From: Candidatus Loosdrechtia aerotolerans
Lineage (GTDB): Bacteria; Planctomycetota; Brocadiia; Brocadiales; Brocadiaceae
DNA length: 64,000 nucleotides
Direction of reading: 5' to 3'
NCBI GenBank assembly: GCA_021646405.1
Contig: SOER01000002.1
Span: 124,001-188,000 of the forward strand
Positions 55,053 to 64,000 of this stretch are shown here, one piece after another (positions within the stretch are counted from its first letter, which is position 1; each line of letters starts with the position of its first letter). The translations under genes were made by a program, and so were the position numbers. Under the pieces are notes generated by a model. The model did no database searches. It was given only the letters and a program-made list of their open reading frames with translations, and had not been told where the DNA came from.

Positions 55053-58000
55053 ATGATCAATAAACTTATCGAAATCTGCCTAAAAAATCGATTCCTGGTA
55101 ATTAGTTTCTACCTCATGGTGATATTCGGTGGCATCTTTGCCGTAAGGAATATCAATATGGACGTCATTCCCGATATCGGAGAAAACCAGACCATTGTCT
55201 TTACCGATTGGCCAGGACGAAGCCCGCAGGATGTCGAGGATCAAATCACCTACCCATTAACGGTTAACCTCCTGGGTGTACCCGGCGTAAAGGTTGTACG
55301 GTCCCAGTCCGGATTTGGTTTTTCGATGATATATATTATTTTTAAGGAGAATGTCGATTTTTACTGGGCACGTTCTCGTGTACTGGAGAGACTAAATTTT
55401 GTACAAGCATTACTGCCAAAAGACGTTGTACCACGGCTCGGACCCGATGCTACAGGACTCGGTCAGATATTCTGGTATACCGTAGAAGGGCCTGGATATG
55501 ACCTTGGTCAGTTGCGGTCTTTACAAGACTGGTTTATCCGTTACCAGCTCAATGCCGTAGAAGGCGTCTCAGAAGTCGCAAGTGTAGGTGGCTTTGTAAA
55601 ACAATACCAAATCGATGTGGACCCGAACAAGATGTTTGCATACGGTATATCAACGGCAGACGTGTATGGAGCGGTTCAGGGGAGCAATCTCGATGTAGGC
55701 GCCAAGGTTGTAGAGCAGAACAGCATGGAATTTATTATCCGTGGACTTGGATTCATCAAAAACGTTACTGATATTGAAAACATTACCGTGGGCAGCTATA
55801 ACGGTATACCTATACTGGTTAAAAATATAGGCATTGTTCAGGTTGGTGGCGATTTTAGACGCGGTGCCCTGGATAAAGAAGGTGCTGAGGTTGTTGGTGG
55901 CGTTGTTATTATGCGTCAGGGTGAAAACCCCTTAAAAGTAATTCAACGGATAAAAGAGAAGATTAAAGAAATAGAGCCTGGATTACCGCCCGGTGTAAAG
56001 ATTGTGCCCTTCTACGACCGGGAAGGACTCATCTACCGCGTTATTAATACCCTGAGAGAGGCATTAACAGAAGAAATTATTATTACTTCATTTGTTGTCG
56101 CACTATTCCTCTTACATGTCAGGAGTATTATTATCTGTTGTCTTGGATTCCCTCTGTCTATACTTATCTCCTTCCTGGGTATGTATTTTATGGGTATTGA
56201 CTCTAATATCATGTCCCTCACAGGTATTGCCATTGCCATTGGTGAAGTAAGCGATATGTCGATTATAATGACGGAGAATATCTTTCGGAACCTCATAGAG
56301 CAAAAAGATAAGAAACCAAGGGCTCAAATTATTTTCGATGCATCAAAAGAGGTTGGGTCCTCTATCTTCTTTGCAGGATTAACAACCGTCTTTATGTTTC
56401 TTCCCGTGTTCGGCCTTACAGGACAGGAAGGAAAACTCTTTAAACCACTGGCATGGACAAAGACATTTGCTATTGGTGCATCAATCATTATGGCAATTAC
56501 CCTGGTTCCCATCCTCTGCACCCTTCTGCTCAAGGGAAAAATGAAACCCATGGAGGAGAACTTTACCTCCCGGGCGCTTTTAAGAGGCTATCAGCCTGCC
56601 CTCAGATGGGTATTGAACTACAAAAGGACATTCTTACTCATTCCCCTTATTATTGTTATTCTATCGATGTTTCTTGCCAAAAGAATAGGAAGGGAATTTA
56701 TGCCGCCTCTTGACGAGGGTTCCATTATGTTCATGCCGGTAATGTTGCCGAGTGTTGCACTGACAGATGCCCTCGAGGTCATGCAGAAACAGGATGTAAT
56801 TATTAAGTCATTTCCTGAAGTGGAAACGGTTGTAGGAAAATTGGGCAGGGCTGATACCCCTACAGATCCTGCACCTGTCGAAATGTTTGAAACGATTGTT
56901 ACCCTAAAACCAAAAGAGGAGTGGCGAATGAAAAGGATTGAGTATGGATTTCTGGACCACATACCTTCCTTTTTTCATCCTGTCTTTCATTTCTTTTTAC
57001 CCGATGAGCGAAGGATTACGAAACAAGAAATTATCAGGGAAATGGACGAGGCATTGAGGGTACCCGGTGTGGCAAATATATGGACACAACCAATTGTTAA
57101 CCGCGTCGATATGTTAGCTACAGGAATCCGTACTTCCGTAGGGGTCAAGATATTTGGAAACGACCTCAACATCTTGCAGCAATTAGCCTTTGACGTTGAG
57201 AAGGCACTTCAGGATGTACCGGGAGTAGCAGACCTTTATGCAGAGAGGATTACCGGAAAGCCCTATCTGGAATATGAGATTAAACGTGAGGAGATTGCCC
57301 GTTACGGTATGAATGTTCTTGACGTACAGAATATTATTGAATCTGCCATTGGAGGAGAGAATATTACAACAACTGTAGAGGGTCGTGAACGATATCCTGT
57401 GCGTGTCAGGTACCTGCGTGAGTTACGTGATAATTTTGAGGCATTGAAAAGGGTCTATGTACCGAGTTCTACAGGAAAACATATCCCTATCACGCAGTTA
57501 GCCGATATCCGTTTCGTTATTGGGCCTGCTATGATTAGCAGTGAAAACGGCCTCCTGAGGGCATATGTACTCATGAACGTTCGCGGGAGAGATCCTATAA
57601 GCTTTGTAGAAGAGGCATCCGGGGTCGTATCGCAAAAGGTGATGCTGCCCCAGGGCTATTTTATCCAATGGAGTGGTCAATTTGAAAACCAGGTCAGGGC
57701 GAGAAAGAGCTTGCAGATCCTTGTACCTTTGTCACTGTTTGTTGGTTTTATCCTGATTTTTATGGCATTCAAGTCTATCCCACAAACAATGTTTATCCTA
57801 TTTGCAGGAATACCAACAGCCATTGCAGGTGGCGTTATACTTCTTTACCTTTTTGGCTTTAACTTCAGTGTCGCTGTTTGGGTTGGTTTTATCTCCATCT
57901 TTGGCATCGTAGATGATGACTCCGTTTTGATTACAACCTATATCAACGATCTGTTTGGTGAGAGAAAGATGAAAAGTATTCAGGACATCCGTGATACTAT

Positions 58001-58262
58001 TTTGTTGGCAGGCACACGGAGAATAAGACCGAGCATGATGACATCCGTTACCACCTTTATCGGACTCCTCCCCATTCTCTGGGCAACAGGTGCCGGTGCC
58101 GAGATAGCCAAACCCATGGCAATCCCTTCTATCGGAGGTATGGCAATGGCGGCTATCACTGTTTTCATCATCCCCTGCCTGAATGCCTGGCACAAGGAAT
58201 ACAAATTTAAGAAGGCGCTAAAGAAAGATCCGAGTGTTGCAGAAACAGGGATTTTCGTGTAA
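55053..58262 (+). CDS. heavy-metal RND efflux pump, CusA-like
   Basis: 1069 residues with the RND layout of two sets of membrane segments and two large periplasmic loops. The fourth membrane segment reads GIAIAIGEVSDMSIIMTENI, close to the CusA (Cu/Ag, HME4) group and not to the CzcA (Zn/Co) group. DVIPDIGENQTIVFTDWPGRSPQDVE near residue 37 is also characteristic. It forms the tripartite complex with the adaptor and channel encoded just upstream, exporting monovalent metal ions. No strong ribosome site precedes the ATG. Confidence 0.9.
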   Translation: MINKLIEICLKNRFLVISFYLMVIFGGIFAVRNINMDVIPDIGENQTIVFTDWPGRSPQDVEDQITYPLTVNLLGVPGVKVVRSQSGFGFSMIYIIFKENVDFYWARSRVLERLNFVQALLPKDVVPRLGPDATGLGQIFWYTVEGPGYDLGQLRSLQDWFIRYQLNAVEGVSEVASVGGFVKQYQIDVDPNKMFAYGISTADVYGAVQGSNLDVGAKVVEQNSMEFIIRGLGFIKNVTDIENITVGSYNGIPILVKNIGIVQVGGDFRRGALDKEGAEVVGGVVIMRQGENPLKVIQRIKEKIKEIEPGLPPGVKIVPFYDREGLIYRVINTLREALTEEIIITSFVVALFLLHVRSIIICCLGFPLSILISFLGMYFMGIDSNIMSLTGIAIAIGEVSDMSIIMTENIFRNLIEQKDKKPRAQIIFDASKEVGSSIFFAGLTTVFMFLPVFGLTGQEGKLFKPLAWTKTFAIGASIIMAITLVPILCTLLLKGKMKPMEENFTSRALLRGYQPALRWVLNYKRTFLLIPLIIVILSMFLAKRIGREFMPPLDEGSIMFMPVMLPSVALTDALEVMQKQDVIIKSFPEVETVVGKLGRADTPTDPAPVEMFETIVTLKPKEEWRMKRIEYGFLDHIPSFFHPVFHFFLPDERRITKQEIIREMDEALRVPGVANIWTQPIVNRVDMLATGIRTSVGVKIFGNDLNILQQLAFDVEKALQDVPGVADLYAERITGKPYLEYEIKREEIARYGMNVLDVQNIIESAIGGENITTTVEGRERYPVRVRYLRELRDNFEALKRVYVPSSTGKHIPITQLADIRFVIGPAMISSENGLLRAYVLMNVRGRDPISFVEEASGVVSQKVMLPQGYFIQWSGQFENQVRARKSLQILVPLSLFVGFILIFMAFKSIPQTMFILFAGIPTAIAGGVILLYLFGFNFSVAVWVGFISIFGIVDDDSVLITTYINDLFGERKMKSIQDIRDTILLAGTRRIRPSMMTSVTTFIGLLPILWATGAGAEIAKPMAIPSIGGMAMAAITVFIIPCLNAWHKEYKFKKALKKDPSVAETGIFV

Positions 58263-58479
58263 CTCAAAGGGTTATACATCATCTCGTTTCAACGCTCTGC
58301 GCTGGGACGTGGAAAGCAATGATAAGGAAAAATGTTTTTGTAAGGTATTATAATTGCTAACAATCCATAGAAAGGATAGATTAAACGAAGTGAATCCACC
58401 ACTGTATCTTTTCAGACAATCTCCCTATCGGATTCAGGTTTGCAGTCCAAACCCTGGAATTTATTTGAGGTAAAGTATA
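58263..58479. other. short gap after the pump gene
   Basis: 217 bases, with no gene or clear terminator seen. Confidence 0.4.
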
Positions 58480-59514
58480 ATGCATATATCTCATGAAAGA
58501 TTCAGATATAATCTCAGGATCTTCAGAAAGGCATTTTTACCCTGGGTTCTATCTTCACCGATACACATATGGATGACCTGGGGATTTTATAGAAAAGTGA
58601 AGAAGAAGTATAAGCTCAATATCCACTTACAAAACCGACTTGATTATCCCATCCCCCATTCCTTTGTTTTAAGCCTTACCTCTGATTGTAATCTATCCTG
58701 CGATCATTGTTATGCGCGTGTATATAAAGAACCAAAGATGTTACCACAAAATGTATTAGAGGGTGTTCTGGAGCAGGCAGGTTCATTAGGCTGCTTCTTT
58801 TTTGTCCTTACGGGCGGAGAACCCATGCTATATCCGAACCTGTTGGATATTTTACGTCGTTATAATAACAGCCTGTTTATCTTGATAACCAACGGTACCA
58901 TGGTATCCGGTGATGTCGCTAAAAAGCTGGCCCGTTTGTCCCTTATAATACCAGTAATCAGCCTGGAGGCGGGTCTGGAGGATACCGATAAAAGGCGTGG
59001 TACAGGCGTATACAACAAGGTTATTTACGCTTTTGATAACCTCCAAAGGAACAAGATACTGTATGGATTTTCTATAACGGTTACAGCGGAGAATGCAGAA
59101 CAACTTCAAAAAGAGGAGATATTTGATGAAAAGTACCCTTATGGTGCCCGGCTGGGATGTTTTATAGAATACATCCCAACGGGAAAAACGCCGAATGCAG
59201 ATTTATGTTTGTCATCCGCGGAAAGGGATTCATTTCGGCAATGGTTTTTAAAACTGAAGGAGAGATCAAATACGTATTTAATTCATTTTCCCGGAGATGA
59301 AGAACTTATGGATAACTGCCGGGAGGCAGGAAAAGGATTCATTCATATCAATCCGGAAGGATATATAGAATCATGCGCCCTATTGCCTTCAAGTAACTAT
59401 AACATCATAGGAACGCCTCTTGCAATATGTTTAAGGAACTTGTATATGGATACTCAGAAATGTTCCCATGGCTATGAAGCACTTGGAAATCACCCTTGTA
59501 TGAGCCATAGATAA
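58480..59514 (+). CDS. radical SAM protein of unknown specificity
   Basis: 344 residues. C-x3-C-x2-C (SDCNLSCDHCYARVYKEP near residue 69) binds the cluster, and LTGGEPMLYPNLLDIL follows. The tail has cysteines at ESCALLP, KCSHG and HPCMSH, reminiscent of a SPASM-type extra cluster but with fewer ligands. Typical substrates of relatives are peptides or cofactors. Between a metal pump and a broken P-type ATPase; no evident precursor peptide is adjacent. Confidence 0.75.
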   Translation: MHISHERFRYNLRIFRKAFLPWVLSSPIHIWMTWGFYRKVKKKYKLNIHLQNRLDYPIPHSFVLSLTSDCNLSCDHCYARVYKEPKMLPQNVLEGVLEQAGSLGCFFFVLTGGEPMLYPNLLDILRRYNNSLFILITNGTMVSGDVAKKLARLSLIIPVISLEAGLEDTDKRRGTGVYNKVIYAFDNLQRNKILYGFSITVTAENAEQLQKEEIFDEKYPYGARLGCFIEYIPTGKTPNADLCLSSAERDSFRQWFLKLKERSNTYLIHFPGDEELMDNCREAGKGFIHINPEGYIESCALLPSSNYNIIGTPLAICLRNLYMDTQKCSHGYEALGNHPCMSHR

Positions 59515-59605
59515 GATTTATGTTAAAATATTTCTCTTTGATACAACGCATAATTGGGTTTAAATTTTGATACTATGCCTATGAAAGGATGGTGCAGTAA
59601 ATAGT

Positions 59606-61535
59606 ATGATCGAAGCCCTCTGGCATACTATGCAGACTAACGAAGTAATAAAGACCCTTGATACCAATATGGATTTAGGGCTTAACCAGGCTGGGGTTGA
59701 AAAGAGGCTTAAAGAATATGGGTATAATCAACTGGAAAAGAAAGAAGGCATATCTCCCATAATACTCTTTCTGGAGCAATTTAATAATTTTATTGTCTGG
59801 ACACTAATCGCGGCCGCTATTACCTCAGGGGTCTTGAAGGAATGGATTGATACAGTAGCCATTATCGCTATCGTTATCATTAATGCCATTATTGGATTTA
59901 TTCAGGAGTACCGTGCAGAGAAATCGCTTGCAGCCCTACAAAAGTTATCTGCCCCTTTTTCAAAGGTAATGCGAAATGGTGAGATATCATCAATCCCTTC
60001 CCGATATATTGTACCGGGAGATATTGTCTTGCTGGAGGCAGGAGATAATGTCCCTGCAGATAGCAGACTCTGTTCTTCTTTTGGACTGAGAATTCAAGAG
60101 GCATCGCTTACCGGAGAATCAACATCGGTAAGCAAATCAACAGAACCACTACAAAACCCCTCTTTACCTGTGGGAGACAAGAAAAATATGGTCTTTATGG
60201 GTACCTCGGTAACAAGCGGCAAAGGTACCTGCGTTATCGTATCAACAGGAATGCAGACCGAATTGGGTAAGATCGCAGGTCTTCTTCAAAGAGCAGGAAA
60301 AGAGGAGACTCCCCTTCAACATAAACTCCAGGTGTTTGGAAGAAAACTCGTTTATCTATGCCTGGGAATTGTGATAATCGTCTTCCTTTTAGAAATCTTG
60401 AGAAAAGATCCTCTATTAGAGGCATTCCTCATATCAGTGAGCCTTGCAGTTGCTGCCATTCCGGAAGGGTTGCCTGCCATAGTAACAGTTGCCCTGGCTT
60501 TAGGTGTACAGCGTATGGTAAAGCGTCACGTATTAATTCGAAAGCTGCCAGCCGTAGAAACGTTGGGAAGTACGATGGTAATATGCTCAGATAAGACCGG
60601 TACGTTAACCCAAAACGAAATGACAGTGAAAAAAGTGTTTATCTATGACAAAATGATTAATGTCTCGGGAACCGGCTATGCCCCTGAAGGCAGCTTCAGT
60701 CATAACGGTATGCCTCTTTCAGAAGTTGATTGGCAAGCGCTCAGGAAGATTTTAGAAATTGGTGTATTGTGTAATAACGCATATCTGAAAAGAGAAGATA
60801 CTACCTGGAAGGTCATTGGAGACCCTACGGAAGGAGCTTTGTTGACTGCTGCTGCTAAAGTAAACATCTGTAAAGATAAATTTGAAAAGGATTATCCACT
60901 TATCTTGGAAATTCCTTTTGACTCCGAACGAAAGAAGATGTCCACGATCAGAAAAACATCTGATTCCGCCCTGCTCGTTTATGAGAAAGGTGCACCAGAT
61001 GTCATCCTAAAGGATTGTACAAAAATATACATGAATGGAGAAATAAGGGATTTAACAAAAAACGACATCAGGACCATCTTAAACGCAACCTGTGAGATGG
61101 CAGAGGCTGCATTGCGCGTTCTCGGTGTGGCATTCAAATTACTTGATCATGATGCAGACCCAGTGCCTGATACGGTAGAAAAGGATATGGTCTTTGCGGG
61201 ATTATTGGCAATGATTGATCCACCCAGGCCAGAGGTAAAAGATGCTATTGCTGTCTGTAATAAGGCATGTATAAGAACGGTTATGATTACGGGAGACCAT
61301 AAAAACACGGCGAAGACAATCGGTGAAGAATTAGGACTCCTTTACGAATAAGAAACTTCTGTTGGCAACCGGATTTTCGCTGGCTATGCAGGCAGCCATT
61401 ATCTATATCCCTTACTCTGAAGATGTTTTTAAAATAACGCCCTTGGGATTACAGGATTGGATTATTATCTTTGGGTTTTCCTCCCTTACTTTTTTTATCA
61501 TGGAGATAATAAAATGTTTTATGAGAAAGAAATAA
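59606..61535 (+). pseudogene. P-type Ca2+-like ATPase broken by internal deletion and frameshift
   Basis: The first 581 codons show a PMCA/SERCA-like pump: LTGES actuator near 168, phosphorylation site DKTGTLTQNE near 329, KGAPDVIL, and MITGDHKNTAK near the end. The frame then stops at 61351. Directly after it, in a different frame (about 61347-61535), comes the normal C-terminus (NKKLLLATGFSLAMQ to IKCFMRKK). The hinge TGDGVNDAPA and membrane segments 5 to about 9 are missing. So roughly 240 codons are lost, with a frame change; it cannot be an active pump unless the assembly is wrong. Confidence 0.85.
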
Positions 61536-61573
61536 ACAATAACTGAAAAGGAACAGAGAAAAAGGCATAAGCA

Positions 61574-63406
61574 ATGATAAAAGACCCTGTTTGTGGAATG
61601 ATAGCAAGAGAAGAGCTGCAGTACGAGTACAAAGGCCAGTTATTTTATTTCTGTTCAGAGTTCTGTAGAAACGAATTCCAAAAATCTCCGGAGAATTATA
61701 GCGGCCAACGGCGTATCACCATTACTGCAGGAGAAAAAAAGGAACGAAAGATTGCCTATTTCTCAATGGAAATAGGTATCGATCCACATATTCCTACGTA
61801 CAGCGGAGGATTGGGAATTTTGGCAGGAGATACGATAAAATCTTGTGCTGATTTGAAAGTACCAATGGTAGCAGTTACTCTTTTATACACCCATGGGTAT
61901 TTTTTTCAGAAATTAGATGTACAAGGAAATCAGCAAGAATTCCCTGTTCAATGGAATCCCAAAGATTTCTTAAAACCTTTGCCAAATAAAGTTCTTGTAC
62001 AAATAGAAAAGAGAACAGTAATTATTCAGGCCTGGCAATTGGATATTTTTGGCATAACGGGATATCCTGTGCCTGTCATATTTTTAACTACAAACCTCAA
62101 AGAAAACAGCGAATATGATAGAAGCCTGAATGACTCCCTATATGGAGGAGACCAAACATACAGATTAGCCCAGGAGATTGTTCTTGGAATTGGTGGAGTA
62201 CGTATGCTCCGTGATTTGGGTTATACAGAAATAGAAAAATATCATATGAATGAAGGTCATGCGAGTTTATTAACGTTGGAATTATTACAAGAGCAGAAAA
62301 CAAAGAAAGAATTATTATGGGATTATGAGACAGTAAGAAACCTCTGCGTATTCACCACTCATACACCCGTACCAGCGGGACACGATCAATTTCCGTATGA
62401 TTTAGTAAGCCGTGTTTTGGGAGAATTTGTGCCTTTTGACATTCTGAAAATGCTCGCCGGCGAAGAAAAGTTAAATATGACCTTGCTTGCCCTGAATTTA
62501 AGTACATATATCAATGGTGTGGCAAAAAGGCATGGTGATGTTTCAAAATCGATGTTTCCCGGCTATCCCATCGATTCCATAACCAACGGTGTGCACTCAA
62601 ATACCTGGATTTGTGATAGTTTTAAGAACCTTTACGACAAGTACATGCCGGGGTGGAGAAATGACCCCTTTAGTTTAAGATATGCTTTGAGCATTCCGGA
62701 GGAAGAGATATGGCAGGCGCATACTGAGGCAAAGAGGAAACTTATTGATTATGTAAACGAAGAGACAAACGCAGGCCTTCATTACGATACCTTTACCATT
62801 GGCTTTGCAAGGCGTGCAACGCTCTACAAGAGGGCAGATTTGATATTCTCAGATATCAACAGGCTGATCCATATTGCTAACACTTCAGGCAACATCCAAT
62901 TTATCTTTGCTGGTAAAGCCCATCCACAAGACCGGCCCGGAAAGGAGGTGATTAAAAAGATTTTTTCGGGTATCGACCAATTAAGAGATCAAATAAAAAT
63001 ACTCTATCTGGAAAATTATGATATAGGGATGGGAAAACTCCTTACTTCCGGGGTAGACCTCTGGTTAAATACCCCCTTACGGCCAAATGAGGCATCAGGT
63101 ACTTCCGGTATGAAGGCGGCACATAACGGTGTACCGAGTTTTAGTGTTCTGGACGGCTGGTGGATTGAGGGGCACATTAAGGGTGTTACCGGTTGGTCTA
63201 TTGGACCGGAAACATTTGACAGTGGATATGACAGTAAAAAAGATGCTGAAGAATTATATAGGAAACTAGAGGAGGTCATAATACCCATGTTTTACCAGAA
63301 CCGAAGAAAATGGCTTACTATTATGCAGCACTCTATTGCTATGAATGCCTCATTTTTTAATACTCACAGGATGGTCCAGCAGTATGTTTTAAATTCATAT
63401 TTTTAA
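61574..63406 (+). CDS. alpha-glucan phosphorylase fused to an N-terminal YHS metal-binding domain
   Basis: 610 residues. The first 45 form a YHS domain (KDPVCGM, then FYFCSEFCRNEFQKSPENY, with C7, C27, C31), normally found in copper ATPases and metal-trafficking proteins. From about residue 59 a full short-form GT35 phosphorylase follows (IAYFSMEIGID, KYHMNEGHASLLTLE, GTSGMKAAHNGVPSFS), paralogous to the protein at 44238. The linker RRITITAGEKKERK joins them in one frame with no frameshift. It would release glucose-1-phosphate from glucan; the fused domain could sense or bind a metal. Cytoplasmic. No strong ribosome site is seen before the ATG. Confidence 0.88.
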   Translation: MIKDPVCGMIAREELQYEYKGQLFYFCSEFCRNEFQKSPENYSGQRRITITAGEKKERKIAYFSMEIGIDPHIPTYSGGLGILAGDTIKSCADLKVPMVAVTLLYTHGYFFQKLDVQGNQQEFPVQWNPKDFLKPLPNKVLVQIEKRTVIIQAWQLDIFGITGYPVPVIFLTTNLKENSEYDRSLNDSLYGGDQTYRLAQEIVLGIGGVRMLRDLGYTEIEKYHMNEGHASLLTLELLQEQKTKKELLWDYETVRNLCVFTTHTPVPAGHDQFPYDLVSRVLGEFVPFDILKMLAGEEKLNMTLLALNLSTYINGVAKRHGDVSKSMFPGYPIDSITNGVHSNTWICDSFKNLYDKYMPGWRNDPFSLRYALSIPEEEIWQAHTEAKRKLIDYVNEETNAGLHYDTFTIGFARRATLYKRADLIFSDINRLIHIANTSGNIQFIFAGKAHPQDRPGKEVIKKIFSGIDQLRDQIKILYLENYDIGMGKLLTSGVDLWLNTPLRPNEASGTSGMKAAHNGVPSFSVLDGWWIEGHIKGVTGWSIGPETFDSGYDSKKDAEELYRKLEEVIIPMFYQNRRKWLTIMQHSIAMNASFFNTHRMVQQYVLNSYF

Positions 63407-63459
63407 TCTCCCAGGAAAACCAATTTAGCAAAAATTAGTAAAGCAGGGTTAACTGTATA

Positions 63460-64000
63460 ATGTCTGAACTCGAAAAGGTAATTTTAAAGAAGAAACGAAT
63501 TAATGATTACACACCACTTATCGGTCAGGAAAAAATTGTACATTTGAAAGAACTTGCAAAGCCGATACAGGGCCTCCGTATACTCCACGTGAATGCAACG
63601 GCTTACGGTGGAGGCGTTGCGGAATTGCTTAACTCTGCAATCCCGCTTCTCAATAGTCTTGGCCTGAACGCTGAGTGGGGACTTCTTTGCAAAGAAGAAC
63701 CTTTTTTTGAGGTGACAAAAAATTTGCACAATGCTTTACAGGGAAAGGATTATACCCTCACCCCAAAAGCCCGGGAAGTATATCTTAAGCGTAACATGTT
63801 GTGTAGTAATATGGTCGGTAATGATTATGATATTGTTATTATCCATGACCCTCAGCCGGCGGCCTTACGGCACTTTCACGGGAGAGGAAAAGCGAAATGG
63901 ATCTGGCGCTGCCACATTGATACTTCACGTCCGAACCGGGGGATATGGAATTTTATAAAACCATTTGTTGAAGAATATGATGCAACCGTATTTACCATGA
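63460..64000 (+). CDS. trehalose-synthase-type glycosyltransferase (TreT-like, 3' end outside window)
   Basis: The ATG at 63460 opens a frame that runs to the last base with no stop. The 180 visible residues contain LRILHVNATAYGGGVAELLN and FFEVTKNLHNALQGKDYTL, both characteristic of trehalose-forming GT4 enzymes (TreT), then YDIVIIHDPQPAAL. It would join glucose from NDP-glucose to glucose, forming trehalose. It follows the phosphorylase by 53 bases, suggesting a glycogen-to-trehalose unit. Only the first half is visible. Confidence 0.85.
   Translation, partial: MSELEKVILKKKRINDYTPLIGQEKIVHLKELAKPIQGLRILHVNATAYGGGVAELLNSAIPLLNSLGLNAEWGLLCKEEPFFEVTKNLHNALQGKDYTLTPKAREVYLKRNMLCSNMVGNDYDIVIIHDPQPAALRHFHGRGKAKWIWRCHIDTSRPNRGIWNFIKPFVEEYDATVFTM

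Overview
The window looks like a piece of an AT-rich (roughly 40% GC by eye) anaerobic planctomycete chromosome, most likely an anammox bacterium (order Brocadiales). The strongest pointer is the operon at 35.7-41.9 kb: acyl carrier protein, FabZ dehydratase, two adjacent ketosynthases, a phytoene-desaturase-like flavoprotein and a B12-binding radical SAM enzyme. Gene sets of this composition have been proposed in the literature as candidates for ladderane lipid synthesis. The genus cannot be fixed from the sequence alone.

Region 1 (1-26.5 kb) is an extracellular or cell-surface polysaccharide locus. It holds glycosyltransferases (GT2 and GT4), two glucose-1-phosphate cytidylyltransferases (RfbF), sugar SDR enzymes, four related three-domain SAM methyltransferases of the sugar C-methyltransferase type, a DUF4910-type aminopeptidase-like protein, a Wzx-like flippase, a PAPS-type sulfotransferase, a PIG-L deacetylase and a 1739-residue secreted protein with a hydrolase-like head, about 11 Asp-box repeats and C-terminal binding domains. 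Long gene-poor gaps carry a recurring regulatory layout: two copies of a 14-bp palindrome (consensus TGTGACATGTCACA) 32-34 bp apart. In three of four cases a near-identical TGGTATATTTTTTGAT element follows 97-186 bp downstream, with the GG-N10-G spacing of a sigma-54 promoter.

Region 2 (26.5-35.4 kb) holds a UDP-sugar pyrophosphorylase, a queE-queC pair on the minus strand, a 1082-residue P-loop/TPR/BTAD transcriptional regulator, and a gap packed with palindromic repeats. One repeat there is an inverted copy of a segment 31 kb away; the distant copy carries a 28-bp insertion that looks like the footprint of a lost insertion sequence.

Region 3 (35.6-46.8 kb) starts with a canonical sigma-70 promoter and contains the ladderane-candidate operon. 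The second ketosynthase has lost all three catalytic residues, so the pair resembles a ketosynthase/chain-length-factor heterodimer. Downstream are an unlisted 42-residue membrane peptide gene, an acetolactate-synthase-like enzyme overlapping an alpha-glucan phosphorylase, a second dehydratase on the minus strand, and a 57-residue secreted Cys-rich peptide gene with its own strong promoter and terminator.

Region 4 (47-64 kb) has rplM-rpsI, an epimerase/CpsB-type phosphatase pair, and then a metal-efflux locus: BlaI-type repressor, M56 membrane protease with Cys-rich candidate sensor segments, TolC-type channel, a CusB-type adaptor carrying seven heavy-metal-binding motifs, and a CusA-type pump. 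It is followed by a radical SAM protein, a P-type ATPase broken by an internal deletion, a glucan phosphorylase fused to an N-terminal YHS metal-binding domain, and the start of a trehalose-synthase-type glycosyltransferase running off the window end.
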